The notes under the pieces were generated by a model. That model did no database searches. It was not told where the DNA came from and was given only the letters and a program-made list of their open reading frames with translations. From Rhodoferax sp. (GTDB lineage Bacteria > Pseudomonadota > Gammaproteobacteria > Burkholderiales > Burkholderiaceae_C): DNA of 53,122 bases. The position numbers and the translations under genes were made by a program. Within the stretch, counting starts at the first letter, position 1. Each line of letters starts with the position of its first letter. This document shows positions 16,186-25,189 of the stretch, one piece after another. The stretch is taken from assembly GCA_020048895.1 (NCBI GenBank), contig JAIFLV010000022.1, positions 1-53,122 on the forward strand, read 5' to 3'.

Positions 16186-17303
16186 TTCTTACATGCAGAA
16201 AATTCGGAACGCGCGTCGCGCTGCAGAAAGAGTTGCGACTGCTTGCTCTCTGCACCTGATGCCGGAACAACTGATTCAGCATCCAGGAGATCTTGAATGA
16301 CTCGACGAAACTGCGTCAAGGCCAAGTCGGCTGCCATGGGAAGCATCTGAAAGTTGGGATCCAGGCATAGATTGGCTTGCTGGGCGGTGATCATCTCCCG
16401 GTCTTCTTCAAAGGCAATTCGAAGGTTTTCCGTAATCTTGCGGGTGACCTCTGGCTGATCGATCATGAAGTTGTGCGGATGCGCAAAGAGGTAGTGCGTC
16501 GAAGTGTCGGTCTCTGGCGTGAGCGCCTGTCTGCCTCTGAACTCGAGTGCGTTTTCGCGAACCCCTGTGGTCCTGGCCTTCTCTCCAAGACCTGCGGGAA
16601 CCATTCCGGAATCCATCAAAAGTATTCCAGGCGCGATGAAATCGTAGATCATCCATCGATCCGCCAGTTTGTTCTCAAATGCCCCATACGCTTTGGAGTA
16701 TTCCGGAGGCTGCGTGTTGAAGACCCATTTGGTCAGCCGAACACCTCTATCCAGGCGCTCGACGGTAGGCAGGACGGAGGCGTAATCGGGAGATCCGCCA
16801 AGGGTAGTTGGATGCAAGAAAGGTATGTGAGACAAATCCAGAAGGTTGTCACATACCAGCAGGTAGTTCACATCGTAGTGAATGTGGCCACCAATACTTG
16901 CCCACTCTGGATCGTCGAGGTAATGCGTGTCGCTTATCAGGGTTTCGTCTGCTAGTTCTGGGTCGCCCATCCAGACCCAAATCCAGCGATGGCGCTCGAC
17001 TACCGGAAAGGTGCGCACCTTGAACTTCGGTGGAATCCGTTCCTGCTGTGGAATTTCGACGCAAACACCGTCGGCCGAGAACTTCAATCCGTGATACCCG
17101 CACCGTACACAATCCCCTTCGCGCCGACCTAATGAAAGTCTTGCACCGCGATGGCAACAGCGATCATCGAATGCAACAACTCTCCCAATTGAATCCCGCC
17201 ACAAGGCCAAAGGTACATTGATGATGGTTCGTGCCAGGAACCCCTCTTCCTTGACCTCATCATCCCAGCCCGCAACGTACCAGCAATTTCGGATAAAGCT
17301 CAT
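16182..17303 (-). CDS. Rieske non-haem iron oxygenase, O-demethylase-like alpha subunit
   Basis: A ring-hydroxylating-type oxygenase of 373 residues. The Rieske [2Fe-2S] ligands are Cys49/His51 and Cys68/His71 (RCCHRGARLSLGRREGDC, CGYHGL). The mononuclear iron site is in CDNLLDLSHIPFLHPTTLG. The short form with a single polypeptide resembles vanillate O-demethylase and related enzymes that remove methyl from methoxy groups or hydroxylate side chains. No ferredoxin or reductase gene is in the block, so electron partners must come from elsewhere. It starts one base after the metallopeptidase stop and overlaps the amidase. Role in this operon: oxidative attack on an aromatic or methoxy part of the substrate, inferred. 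Confidence 0.9.
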   Translation of the reverse strand: MSFIRNCWYVAGWDDEVKEEGFLARTIINVPLALWRDSIGRVVAFDDRCCHRGARLSLGRREGDCVRCGYHGLKFSADGVCVEIPQQERIPPKFKVRTFPVVERHRWIWVWMGDPELADETLISDTHYLDDPEWASIGGHIHYDVNYLLVCDNLLDLSHIPFLHPTTLGGSPDYASVLPTVERLDRGVRLTKWVFNTQPPEYSKAYGAFENKLADRWMIYDFIAPGILLMDSGMVPAGLGEKARTTGVRENALEFRGRQALTPETDTSTHYLFAHPHNFMIDQPEVTRKITENLRIAFEEDREMITAQQANLCLDPNFQMLPMAADLALTQFRRVIQDLLDAESVVPASGAESKQSQLFLQRDARSEFSACKK

Positions 17304-17304
17304 T

Positions 17305-18747
17305 TCACTTCAATGGCCACTTTGGAAGCCGCGCATTTTTGTATTCAAGAGTACTCAAATCAATTGGGACGGAGCCCGGAGCACTGACATAGATGACTGC
17401 ACTGGCTAACGGAGCAAAAGCCGCATGAAAGTGTTGCGACGACTTCACCACCACAATCCTCTGATCCCCCAATATGCAGCCTAGTTGCGTAAAGAGATCC
17501 GTTCCGAGAGCTTGGTTTCGCAAAGTGGTCAACAAAACACTGACGCCATTGGTCCGTATGCAAGCACAGTCACCTAGACCAATGGCACCACCGGAAAGGG
17601 AGCTCATCTGCATGTTTCGCATGAGTGCCATGACCTCCCACTCAGCGTCTACGGGGGCTCCCGACGTCGGACCCGTCTTACCGCCAACTCTCATTGGGAG
17701 AGTTGCTCCAATTCCCGCATCGAACGCAATACGAACGGCTACCGGATCCCACAAAGGACCTAGCGCCACCGGCGAAACTCCACGATCGAGGACCCTGCGC
17801 AGAACAAATGTGGAATCGCCCGCTCCGCCTCCGCCCGGGTTGTCGGCGCTATCTGCCATCACAACAAGCCCTTGCTCCACCGAGAGCGCCTGATCCAATG
17901 CGGTGTCAACATCTGGGTAGTGCGCCTGCAACTGTTCCCGCATACCGATCAGTTCATCCGCCAGTTTTCGGGCCAGTTGATCTCCAGAAGACTTGTCCGC
18001 ATCGGAGTAAACAAGAACCTTTGTTCCCATGTCCGGGGTATCACCCCACGCGAAGCCATGCGCAATCGATATGGAAAGAATGCCATCTTTGCCCTCGAGC
18101 TTCTGAATTCGGTCCACGAAGCCACGAACTGGCTGCCGGGTGGTGTGCATGGTGACTATCATTTCGCAATCCACCATGCTCGCAACAGGATGGATTTTTC
18201 CCTCGACCTGCGCCGCACACAAGTCCACGAGCTCAAAGGCCCGTTCCGCTACGTCCGTATGGGGATATTCTTTAAAGCAAATCATCAGGTCTGAGTTCGC
18301 GATCATGGCGTCAGACAAATGGCAATGCGGGTCCAACTCGACACCGATCACAGTCCGAGATCCAACGATTGCGCGAACCCGCGACAGAATGTCGCCCTCG
18401 CAGTCGGGATACCCGTGCGCGACCATGGCACCGTGCAAACCAAGGACCACCAGGTCCACTGGCATTGCCCGTTTCAAATCATTCAGCAATTCTTCGCGAA
18501 GTTCTTCATATGCGGCGCGCGTAGTGGCGCCTGCAGGTTGCGCTGATGCAACCATGCCCTCCGAAAGAACCCACCCGCGTTCCTTCGCTCGTTGCCGCGC
18601 AGCCCATAAAGGCCCCGCATAGAACAGCATGTGGTCGGGATAAGTTCCGCCCGGGAAATATCCTCTGTCCCGAAATGATGCAAGTCCGGTTGGTAGAGGT
18701 GAGAAGGTATTGGTCTCAGTGACGAGACACGCTGCGAAGACGCGCAT
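17305..18747 (-). CDS. M81-family metallopeptidase (microcystinase C/MlrC-like)
   Basis: A cytoplasmic zinc peptidase-like protein of 480 residues, the usual length of the MlrC family. It begins MRVFAACLVTETNTFSPLPTG, as family members do. Probable metal ligands are in DPHCHLSD at 139-146 and EYPHTD at 160-165; further conserved blocks are MVDCEMIVTMHTTRQP, IAHGFAWGDTPDMGTKVLVYSD and ADSADNPGGGGAGDS. MlrC of microcystin-degrading sphingomonads cuts linearised microcystin and the tetrapeptide to free Adda; many other M81 proteins have unknown substrates. Neighbours also match MlrB and MlrD families, which strengthens a peptide-degrading role but does not prove the substrate. Confidence 0.88.
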   Translation of the reverse strand: MRVFAACLVTETNTFSPLPTGLASFRDRGYFPGGTYPDHMLFYAGPLWAARQRAKERGWVLSEGMVASAQPAGATTRAAYEELREELLNDLKRAMPVDLVVLGLHGAMVAHGYPDCEGDILSRVRAIVGSRTVIGVELDPHCHLSDAMIANSDLMICFKEYPHTDVAERAFELVDLCAAQVEGKIHPVASMVDCEMIVTMHTTRQPVRGFVDRIQKLEGKDGILSISIAHGFAWGDTPDMGTKVLVYSDADKSSGDQLARKLADELIGMREQLQAHYPDVDTALDQALSVEQGLVVMADSADNPGGGGAGDSTFVLRRVLDRGVSPVALGPLWDPVAVRIAFDAGIGATLPMRVGGKTGPTSGAPVDAEWEVMALMRNMQMSSLSGGAIGLGDCACIRTNGVSVLLTTLRNQALGTDLFTQLGCILGDQRIVVVKSSQHFHAAFAPLASAVIYVSAPGSVPIDLSTLEYKNARLPKWPLK

Positions 18748-18763
18748 GAGAGGTTAAATTTGT

Positions 18764-19915
18764 TTAGGCTGGTGTAGCAAGATCAATGGAATTTCTATGG
18801 CGAAGGCGGCAGACAGAGAGTGAACTTTCATCTACACCGAAGGTCAGCAGGTCCTGTGCTAGTTGCGCACCGCTTGCAAGATTTGCTGTCATGCGCCCCA
18901 ATGCCGGTGCAGTTTGTATTCCGTATCCCCCTTGGCCCACCAGCCAGAAAAATCCGGGTGCAGTGGGATCGAACCCAACCACCGGGCATCCATCGTCGAC
19001 GAAACTTCGCAAACCCGCCCACGCATTGGTTGGACGGCAGCTCAATGTCGTCACTTCTTCAATCCGGTACGTGCCAGTTGCGATATCAATTTCTTCAGGC
19101 TGTACATCTTGTGGAGCGACTTCATCAGCGTTTGCTGGCGATCCCAGGAGAGCACCGGCGTCCGGTTTAAAGTACCAGGACTCATCAATCGCCAGCGCCA
19201 TGGGCCAGTCTCGACAGTTTGCACCATCAGGGGCTTTGAATGTGAATGCCGTGCGTCTCTTTGGCCTGATGCCAACGGGTTCGACACCCGCAAGTCTTGC
19301 GATGTCGTCACACCATGCTCCTGCTGCGTTGATGATCACTGGCGTCTCAAAGCAACTGGAGCCGAACACGACCTGCCAAATCGATCCAATTTGTCGAATG
19401 GCTGTCACCTCGCTGCTGACTATGATGCGTCCTGATGCTGCGCGGATTCCGCGCAGGAACCCTTGATGAAGCGCATGCACATCAAGATCGCAGAGATCAG
19501 GGTCATAGATGGCACCGAGAATCTTTTCACTTCTAAGTACGGGCACATGGGAGAGTGCCTCACTTTTCTGCATTCGAATGACCTGTGGCGCTTGCTCACT
19601 CAATGACTGCCACTCCGACTCCAGAAACGCCCCTTGATGCTCCTCGGCAACCGTCAGCAATCCGCGTCGCGAGATCAGTGGAGACTCAGTAAAGCCGACC
19701 GGTGGGTGATTGAAGAAATCCCGACTGGCACGCGTAAGCGCTCGGACTGCAGGTGGACCATACCTTTCCGAGAACACAGCCGCTGATCTGCCGGTCGCGT
19801 GATACCCTGGCTGAGATTCACGCTCAAGAAGTACGGTGCGTCCCAAGGGCGACAACCAGAAGGCAGCAGAGGCACCAGCGATACCTCCGCCTATCACAAG
19901 GAAGTCGACCCTCAT
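18764..19915 (-). CDS. FAD-dependent oxidoreductase, D-amino-acid oxidase family
   Basis: A flavoprotein of the DAO superfamily (383 residues from the ATG at 19915, which overlaps the ureohydrolase stop; the longer frame to 20053 lies inside that gene). The dinucleotide-binding motif VIGGGIAGASAAFWLS is at residues 6-21, then LLERESQPGYHATGRSAA. The end carries GLRSFVDDGCPVVGFDP and GQGGYGIQTAPALGRMTA, typical of the family's C-terminal FAD contact. Enzymes of this group oxidise D-amino acids, glycine, sarcosine or related amines to imines. Next to peptidases and a ureohydrolase, oxidation of a D-amino acid or an amine left by guanidine removal is a sensible guess. It works in the cytoplasm or at the inner membrane face. 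Confidence 0.87.
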   Translation of the reverse strand: MRVDFLVIGGGIAGASAAFWLSPLGRTVLLERESQPGYHATGRSAAVFSERYGPPAVRALTRASRDFFNHPPVGFTESPLISRRGLLTVAEEHQGAFLESEWQSLSEQAPQVIRMQKSEALSHVPVLRSEKILGAIYDPDLCDLDVHALHQGFLRGIRAASGRIIVSSEVTAIRQIGSIWQVVFGSSCFETPVIINAAGAWCDDIARLAGVEPVGIRPKRRTAFTFKAPDGANCRDWPMALAIDESWYFKPDAGALLGSPANADEVAPQDVQPEEIDIATGTYRIEEVTTLSCRPTNAWAGLRSFVDDGCPVVGFDPTAPGFFWLVGQGGYGIQTAPALGRMTANLASGAQLAQDLLTFGVDESSLSVCRLRHRNSIDLATPA

Positions 19916-20784
19916 GCGCGACCTCCGCCATCGGAGTCCATCCGCCCAACAAGTTCCCGGGCAAGTTTGGCCGCGACTACCGCAGTAATGCCGTTGACGT
20001 CGCGACCGGGGTTGTACTCGACGATGTCGGACCCGACAACCATCCCAGAACACTCATTCAAGATATCCAAGATATCCCGGACGGACATGCCACCAGGCTC
20101 TTGATGAGCGACTCCAGGTGCAAAAGCCGGATCCAGGGCATCCAAATCTACCGTGATGTAGACGGGTCCGTCGAACACGGGAGCCATCCACTTTTTGTGA
20201 TCTCGCATTTCGTTGCAATGAACACCAAACCGGCTGACCTGTGCGCACTGGTGTGGGGTAAGGGTCCGTATTCCAAACTGCCAGAGTGAGCTTGCGAAGT
20301 CGTTTTCCAGAATTCTGGCGAATGGAGATGCGTGTGACAGCGGGTTATTCTGAAAGTGATCGTACAAATCCGGGTGAGCGTCGAAGTGAAGAATGGAAAC
20401 AGGCCCAAGTACGTCAGACAACCCCGCAACTATCGGGTAGGTAATTGAATGGTCACCGCCTAAGAACAATGGTCGCTTTCCAGATCGAAACGCCGCTGCA
20501 GATATTGTCCGGATGCGGTCAAATTCATCCTCCGACTCCAACTCCACGCTTCCAAGGTATTCAAAAACACTGGGATCGGAAAGATCTCGTGCGTTTTCTG
20601 CAAATGGATTGCCTTCATCGCGAAGCAATTCGCTTGCAATCAAAAATGGCGCTTTCGGTCCGGCCCTTAAGTGGCTGGAGTTTTTACTGGTTGGCATGCC
20701 AATGGCGACGGTAGTCGCTGGAGACGCATGGATGCGCTCAATTAGCTCATCGGCACTTTCCAACTTAAATCGTTCCAAGGACAT
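19912..20784 (-). CDS. Ureohydrolase (agmatinase/arginase family)
   Basis: A binuclear manganese hydrolase of 290 residues that splits a guanidino group into urea and an amine. All metal ligands are present: His112 (GGDHS), Asp135, His137 and Asp139 (FDAHPD), Asp213 and Asp215 (VDLDALDP), with His151 in place of the usual HGTPF histidine (HASPF). The family includes agmatinase, guanidinobutyrase, guanidinopropionase and arginase; the substrate pocket cannot be decided by eye. The ATG at 20784 overlaps the preceding serine hydrolase by about 20 bases; a longer start at 20841 lies inside that gene. The context implies an arginine-like residue in the degraded compound. Confidence 0.9.
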   Translation of the reverse strand: MSLERFKLESADELIERIHASPATTVAIGMPTSKNSSHLRAGPKAPFLIASELLRDEGNPFAENARDLSDPSVFEYLGSVELESEDEFDRIRTISAAAFRSGKRPLFLGGDHSITYPIVAGLSDVLGPVSILHFDAHPDLYDHFQNNPLSHASPFARILENDFASSLWQFGIRTLTPHQCAQVSRFGVHCNEMRDHKKWMAPVFDGPVYITVDLDALDPAFAPGVAHQEPGGMSVRDILDILNECSGMVVGSDIVEYNPGRDVNGITAVVAAKLARELVGRMDSDGGGRA

Positions 20785-22690
20785 GCCAATACCCAGCTGC
20801 AAGAACAACCCAAAAGGTAAACACTGTTTGACCCAATGCATAGAGAATTACCCGGATCGTCAACTCAGGCGCTCGCCAGGCCCTAATGCAGCTCCAAACC
20901 AGACCAAGTACGGCGAGATGTACGACGAATCGCCACAGCGAGACCACCCACCCCAGACCGAGCTCCCTTTGCAATGTCGGTGCGGCTGCCAACTCCACCA
21001 AAATGATTGCCAAAAATGCAATACCTGCGCCAACCGCCTGCCAGTCCACCCTGTCCCAGACCGATGCTGTGACTCGGCGTCTCATCAATGCGAGCAATAG
21101 GACTCCTATGGGCGCCAGAAGAAGGCCGCCAACGGTGAGTAGCGGTATTTCATAGCCTGCCAGACGCCGGTTGGAAAGAAGGGTGTGCGGACCCATAACG
21201 GTCATGCCACCTACCTCCGAAAATCCAACGGTTCGCGTTAGTGGTCCTGCCGCACTATCAAGCGAAAAGAGGTTCGGTTGCATTTCCCTGTATGGTCCCT
21301 CCCCATCCACCACCATCAACCCTTCCGCGTTGACACTAACGTGGCTGGGTCCAATGAGAAGTGCGACTGCGATCCTGGGCAGTAGCGCTTCACTATCCTC
21401 GGCACGCATGTACGCGTAGTGTCCGGTCCACTTGTTCACTGAAGAACCGGGCTTTGTCGGATTCACAATACCCGTCTTCACATCACTCTCTGTCGATTGC
21501 ACCATTTGCAATTGCTGCTCAGCAAGGTACGGCAATTCAAAGAGCATGAAATCGGTCGGATTGATGGGGCCTCGACCGGGTGGATTGGAGATGTAATCTG
21601 CCAATCCCGGCAACGTCAATTCGGGAATAGGGTGATTCAGGTTCATGACCGCAAACATGGCCAACTTTTGTTTTGGCATCACCATGTACACCGCATTGAA
21701 CCCGCGAATGGTTCCTCCGTGACCATAGCTTTTCTCTTTCCGGCCACCCAGTGCATACACGCCTAGCCCAACTCCTGGCAATCCTTCGGCTAATGTGAAA
21801 TTTGTCGTGTCGGAGAACTTACGGAACATGTCTTCAGACAGGAGTCGACCATTGTTATGTCGCCCTTCATTTAGCATACAGAGCAAGAATTGCCCCATAT
21901 CGGCAGCCGTGGAACTCATGTCCCCTGCACCCTGCCATCCATGGCGCAGGTAGATTTGAGGCTCGGGTTGCGGCTTTCCATCCGCACCAACTTCAAACGC
22001 CTGTGCCGTGCTTTCTGTAGAAGTTGGCAGGCCGACCTGTGAATGGGACATGCCGAGCGGCTTGAGAATTCGCTGTTCAATGGATTGCGCATACGGCCGT
22101 CCGTCGACTGACTCAACCAGTTGGCCCAGCAATCCGTAAGCCATGTTGTCGTAGACCGAGACCTGTCCAGGTGGTCTCACCTGTCGAATATCACGTTGAA
22201 GCCTATCGTTACTGGCATTTCTGGCTTCCTCAGCACTGTCTTTCCCCACAGTCGATAAATCACCATCAAACCCGCCTCGATGTCCTAGCAAGTCCCTAAT
22301 CGTTGTGGCAGTCGTGGCATACGGAACTTTGACACCTTTGAGGTGCAAATTGACGTCGTCATCCAACGCAATTTTCTTTTCTTCTACGAGTTGGAGTACC
22401 GCAATTGCAGTGAACGTCTTGGTGATGGACCCAATTCTGAAAACCGTGTTCTCAGCATTGATGGCCTTTGCGTTGTCTAGACCTGTTTTGCCCCAGGCCT
22501 TAAGGGTCATGGTGCCGTCAGACCGCACAATAACTGCCGAAGCACCGGGTGGCCCTCCATTGCCCACCCTTGCGCCGATAGCACTGTCGAGCCACTGTAC
22601 ATCCGCTTCAGTGGCTGATGACCCCAAAGTTATCGCGAATAGTAAAAATGCTACGCTCAAGCGCACAACTTCTCTTTTGATGTAGAACAT
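20765..22690 (-). CDS. Serine hydrolase, class C beta-lactamase family, with C-terminal membrane helices
   Basis: An exported or membrane-held serine hydrolase of about 641 residues. Start at 22690 gives a signal peptide (MFYIKREVVRLSVAFLLFAI, then SSATEA). Catalytic motifs: Ser88-x-x-Lys91 (GSITK) and Tyr180-Asp-Asn182, plus HGGTIRGFNAVY as the third motif. The catalytic domain covers about 35-390; a middle domain follows; the last 130 residues form about four hydrophobic helices, so the catalytic domain would face the periplasm. The family includes beta-lactamases, D-aminopeptidases, esterases and MlrB, the enzyme that opens linear microcystin to a tetrapeptide. It follows the TonB receptor in the operon after 156 bases. 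Confidence 0.87.
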   Translation of the reverse strand: MFYIKREVVRLSVAFLLFAITLGSSATEADVQWLDSAIGARVGNGGPPGASAVIVRSDGTMTLKAWGKTGLDNAKAINAENTVFRIGSITKTFTAIAVLQLVEEKKIALDDDVNLHLKGVKVPYATTATTIRDLLGHRGGFDGDLSTVGKDSAEEARNASNDRLQRDIRQVRPPGQVSVYDNMAYGLLGQLVESVDGRPYAQSIEQRILKPLGMSHSQVGLPTSTESTAQAFEVGADGKPQPEPQIYLRHGWQGAGDMSSTAADMGQFLLCMLNEGRHNNGRLLSEDMFRKFSDTTNFTLAEGLPGVGLGVYALGGRKEKSYGHGGTIRGFNAVYMVMPKQKLAMFAVMNLNHPIPELTLPGLADYISNPPGRGPINPTDFMLFELPYLAEQQLQMVQSTESDVKTGIVNPTKPGSSVNKWTGHYAYMRAEDSEALLPRIAVALLIGPSHVSVNAEGLMVVDGEGPYREMQPNLFSLDSAAGPLTRTVGFSEVGGMTVMGPHTLLSNRRLAGYEIPLLTVGGLLLAPIGVLLLALMRRRVTASVWDRVDWQAVGAGIAFLAIILVELAAAPTLQRELGLGWVVSLWRFVVHLAVLGLVWSCIRAWRAPELTIRVILYALGQTVFTFWVVLAAGYWHVLGTI

Positions 22691-22793
22691 GCAACGTATC
22701 CCGGTTTCCAAGATCTGAAGATTTCGCTGTGCCATTTGGTGATCGCAAATCTAGCGGCAGCATTCCGAATGCGTATTTTTCCTGTCAACTGAT

Positions 22794-22829
22794 CATGCAA
22801 GTCCGATTCTGTGGAGTCGGACTTGCATG
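22794..22829. terminator. Stem-loop between the TonB receptor and serine hydrolase genes
   Basis: A perfect 13-base stem, CATGCAAGTCCGA at 22794-22806 and its complement at 22817-22829, with a 10-base loop. No T-run follows on either strand, so it may be a partial terminator or an RNA-processing site that lowers expression of the downstream enzymes relative to the receptor. Confidence 0.5.
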
Positions 22830-22846
22830 TCTTGGCAACCTCAATG

Positions 22847-25048
22847 TCAGAGGTTGGCGCGCAGTTCCAGTCCTATCATCCTAGGTGGATTAACTGACTG
22901 ATAGCTGGTTCCCAGCGCAGCAATCTCATACGTCGATACACGATAGGTCTGGTTGCTGGCATTCTTGGCCCACAAGATGATGGAGTAGCGGTTGCTGGGG
23001 TCACGCAGTCCCGCAGATAGATTCACAAGAGTACTTGCCGGTTGAGTGAACTTAGGATCGTTGTCAGGTTGCTGGTAGCTCATGTCCCGGTAGCGGGCAT
23101 CTGCGCGCGCAAACCAACTCCACTCATTGCTCATAACGTTGTCATACTGCACACTGACTGATCCGGTGACGCGCGGGGCATCCGTCAAGCTGTTTCCGTC
23201 GTTTCCAGCGTAGCTTGCATACTTTGCTTCCTGGTAGCCGAAAGTTGCACCAAATAGCCAGTTACGTGTCGGACGCGCAGTGAAGTCAACTTCAAAGCCG
23301 TCGATCTTTGCCTTCGCAGCATTGGATACGATTTGATGAACGCCATTGAAGAATTGCTCTTGCTTGTTGTTGTAGTCCATTGTGAATGCGGCAGCATTCA
23401 ATCGAACCTTTCCACTGGCAAAGATGGATTTGATACCCAGTTCATAACTGGTCACCGACTCTGGCTCGAAACTCAGATCTCCTGGGTTTGAACTCGAGGC
23501 GCTTGTGGTTGTGAATCCGCCAGCTTTGAAGCCTTTGGAGACTTTTGCGTAGCTGTTGATATCCTTGCTTAACTTGTAGCCAAACCCCAGATCTCCGGAC
23601 CACTGCGAGTCGCTTCGAGTGGCCGATATGGGGGCTACGGGTGCTGCCAGGCCAATACCATCGATGAGCCCGTAAGGGTTGATGAGTCGTTGCTCATAGA
23701 GAATGTCTTTGTCTTCTTTGGTGTAACGAACTCCGCCGTTGAAATCTAAAGCATTCGAAATTTTGTACTTGTTGGAGTAGAACAGTGCGACGCTTTGTGT
23801 TTTCAGGTCTGCAAATGTTTCTGACTTTTCCTGGTAGCCCGGTATTGACCCAATTCCAATGGCGTCTGGCAAGCCTTCGTCCAAGGTAAGCGTGTCGATT
23901 CCGCTCTGCTTTTGATTGAACATGTATATTCCAGCCAACCAGTTGTAGCGGTCCGTCGCGTTAGCCATTCGGAATTCCTGGCTTACCTGCGTTTGCTTCT
24001 CTTTTCTTCCTACCTGAAGGATTGGCAGGATGGTGTAGTCCTGATCATTGTTACCTTCCCAGTCGACGCCTCGCTGCGCAGTTATAGAGGTGAAGTCCAG
24101 TCCGCTCCATCTCCAATCTGCTTTCAATGAAACTCCCTGCATAGTTCTATGCAAGTAGTCATTTCCATTGGTCGCGATTGATCGGTCTTCGCCATTGGAG
24201 TCTACTGCAGCGAGCGCTCCAGAGCGGATGTCGTAGTAGTTCTCGACTGCGTTATCTTTGCTGTAGTCCGCGCTGATCAGCCACGACACGGTGCTCGCAG
24301 TTCCTCCGGTGAGTTGCGCTCGCACGCCTTTGAAATTCTCAGTCATCAAATTGGAAGCTGCCGTGTTTCTGTTTTCAACCCATCCATCCTTGTCCTTACT
24401 GGTGAAAGAGACTTTCGCTGCCATTCCTCCGCCAATGCCTGACGTCACATAGCCTCGAACTTGCCGCAAGTTATTTGTTCCGGTGGTGTAGTCAACAGCA
24501 CCTGCAAATGTCTCAGCTGGCTTCGAGGTCACGATGTTGACCAAACCTCCAATAGTGTTCTTGCCGAAGAGCGTTCCCTGTGGACCCCGGAGCACCTCCA
24601 CACGTTCAATATCGATTAACTGCGTACTGAATGCGGAGGGCCGCCCGATGAACACGTCATCAATGGCCACGCCCACGCCGGATTCCATACCAATGTTGTT
24701 GACACTGCTCGATATGCCTCGAATGGAGATAGATGGTTGAGAGGACACGCTTTGTTCAATCACGGTGTTAGGCATCTGCCCCAACAGTTCTGTAAAGCCT
24801 GCAATCCCACGGTTTTCAATTTCCTGTGAAGAGATCACGGAAATCGCGACGGGAACTTCCTGCATAGGTTCCGGCCGCTTCTGTGCCGTCACAACAATTT
24901 TTCCGAGGCTTGCGGGGGCGGCTTGACTTGCAGCGTCTTGCTGCGCACCTGCCATTTGCGGCAGGGCGATGCCCACCCCGCCAGCGACAAGGCTCACAAG
25001 AGCGAGCCTGATTTCTCGCGCGATTTCGGTTTGCTTTGGTCTCTTCAC
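22847..25048 (-). CDS. TonB-dependent outer-membrane receptor
   Basis: An outer-membrane active-transport channel of 733 residues powered by TonB/ExbBD. A signal peptide (LALVSLVAGGVGIALPQMAGA) is followed by a plug domain starting VVTAQKRPEPMQEVPVAISVIS with GIAGFTELLGQMPN and VLRGPQGTLFGKNTIGGLVNIVT, and then a 22-strand barrel of alternating aromatic segments ending in LELRANL with a terminal Leu rather than Phe. Such receptors of the Burkholderiales and sphingomonads import large or scarce compounds, including peptides and aromatic molecules. It starts with GTG after AAGGA and leads the minus-strand operon, divergent from the AmpG-like permease; both likely answer to the operator at 25157-25182. 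Confidence 0.93.
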   Translation of the reverse strand: MKRPKQTEIAREIRLALVSLVAGGVGIALPQMAGAQQDAASQAAPASLGKIVVTAQKRPEPMQEVPVAISVISSQEIENRGIAGFTELLGQMPNTVIEQSVSSQPSISIRGISSSVNNIGMESGVGVAIDDVFIGRPSAFSTQLIDIERVEVLRGPQGTLFGKNTIGGLVNIVTSKPAETFAGAVDYTTGTNNLRQVRGYVTSGIGGGMAAKVSFTSKDKDGWVENRNTAASNLMTENFKGVRAQLTGGTASTVSWLISADYSKDNAVENYYDIRSGALAAVDSNGEDRSIATNGNDYLHRTMQGVSLKADWRWSGLDFTSITAQRGVDWEGNNDQDYTILPILQVGRKEKQTQVSQEFRMANATDRYNWLAGIYMFNQKQSGIDTLTLDEGLPDAIGIGSIPGYQEKSETFADLKTQSVALFYSNKYKISNALDFNGGVRYTKEDKDILYEQRLINPYGLIDGIGLAAPVAPISATRSDSQWSGDLGFGYKLSKDINSYAKVSKGFKAGGFTTTSASSSNPGDLSFEPESVTSYELGIKSIFASGKVRLNAAAFTMDYNNKQEQFFNGVHQIVSNAAKAKIDGFEVDFTARPTRNWLFGATFGYQEAKYASYAGNDGNSLTDAPRVTGSVSVQYDNVMSNEWSWFARADARYRDMSYQQPDNDPKFTQPASTLVNLSAGLRDPSNRYSIILWAKNASNQTYRVSTYEIAALGTSYQSVNPPRMIGLELRANL

Positions 25049-25152
25049 AAGACTTTCCTTTCAGCTATTGACGCTGCGCGGTGGCAACGTTTGGTTAATG
25101 ACGGTCTCTTTCCTGCTGCTTTCGCCCAAACTCCACGTACTTGCTAATTTAG

Positions 25153-25182
25153 TTGACGTTGAATTCACATTCACTATATACT
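25153..25182 (+). promoter_or_regulatory. Divergent-region promoter with TetR-type operator, copy 2
   Basis: A near-ideal sigma-70 promoter: TTGACG at 25153-25158, 16 bases, TATATA at 25175-25180. Between them is the dyad TGAAT-TCAC-ATTCA (25160-25173), a classic place for a TetR repressor. The 26 bases from 25157 recur before the LysE gene at 13817. Transcription would begin about 25187, only a few bases before the ATG at 25190. Confidence 0.6.
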
Positions 25183-25189
25183 CAAAATT

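Noticed and set aside
17305..18747. Calling the M81 gene mlrC and the block a proven microcystin pathway
   Set aside because: M81 proteins are common with other or unknown roles and mlrA is absent; I keep family names and treat the substrate as a hypothesis.
22794..22829. A full rho-independent terminator after the TonB receptor
   Set aside because: The stem is strong but no T-run follows on either strand; only a stem-loop is claimed.
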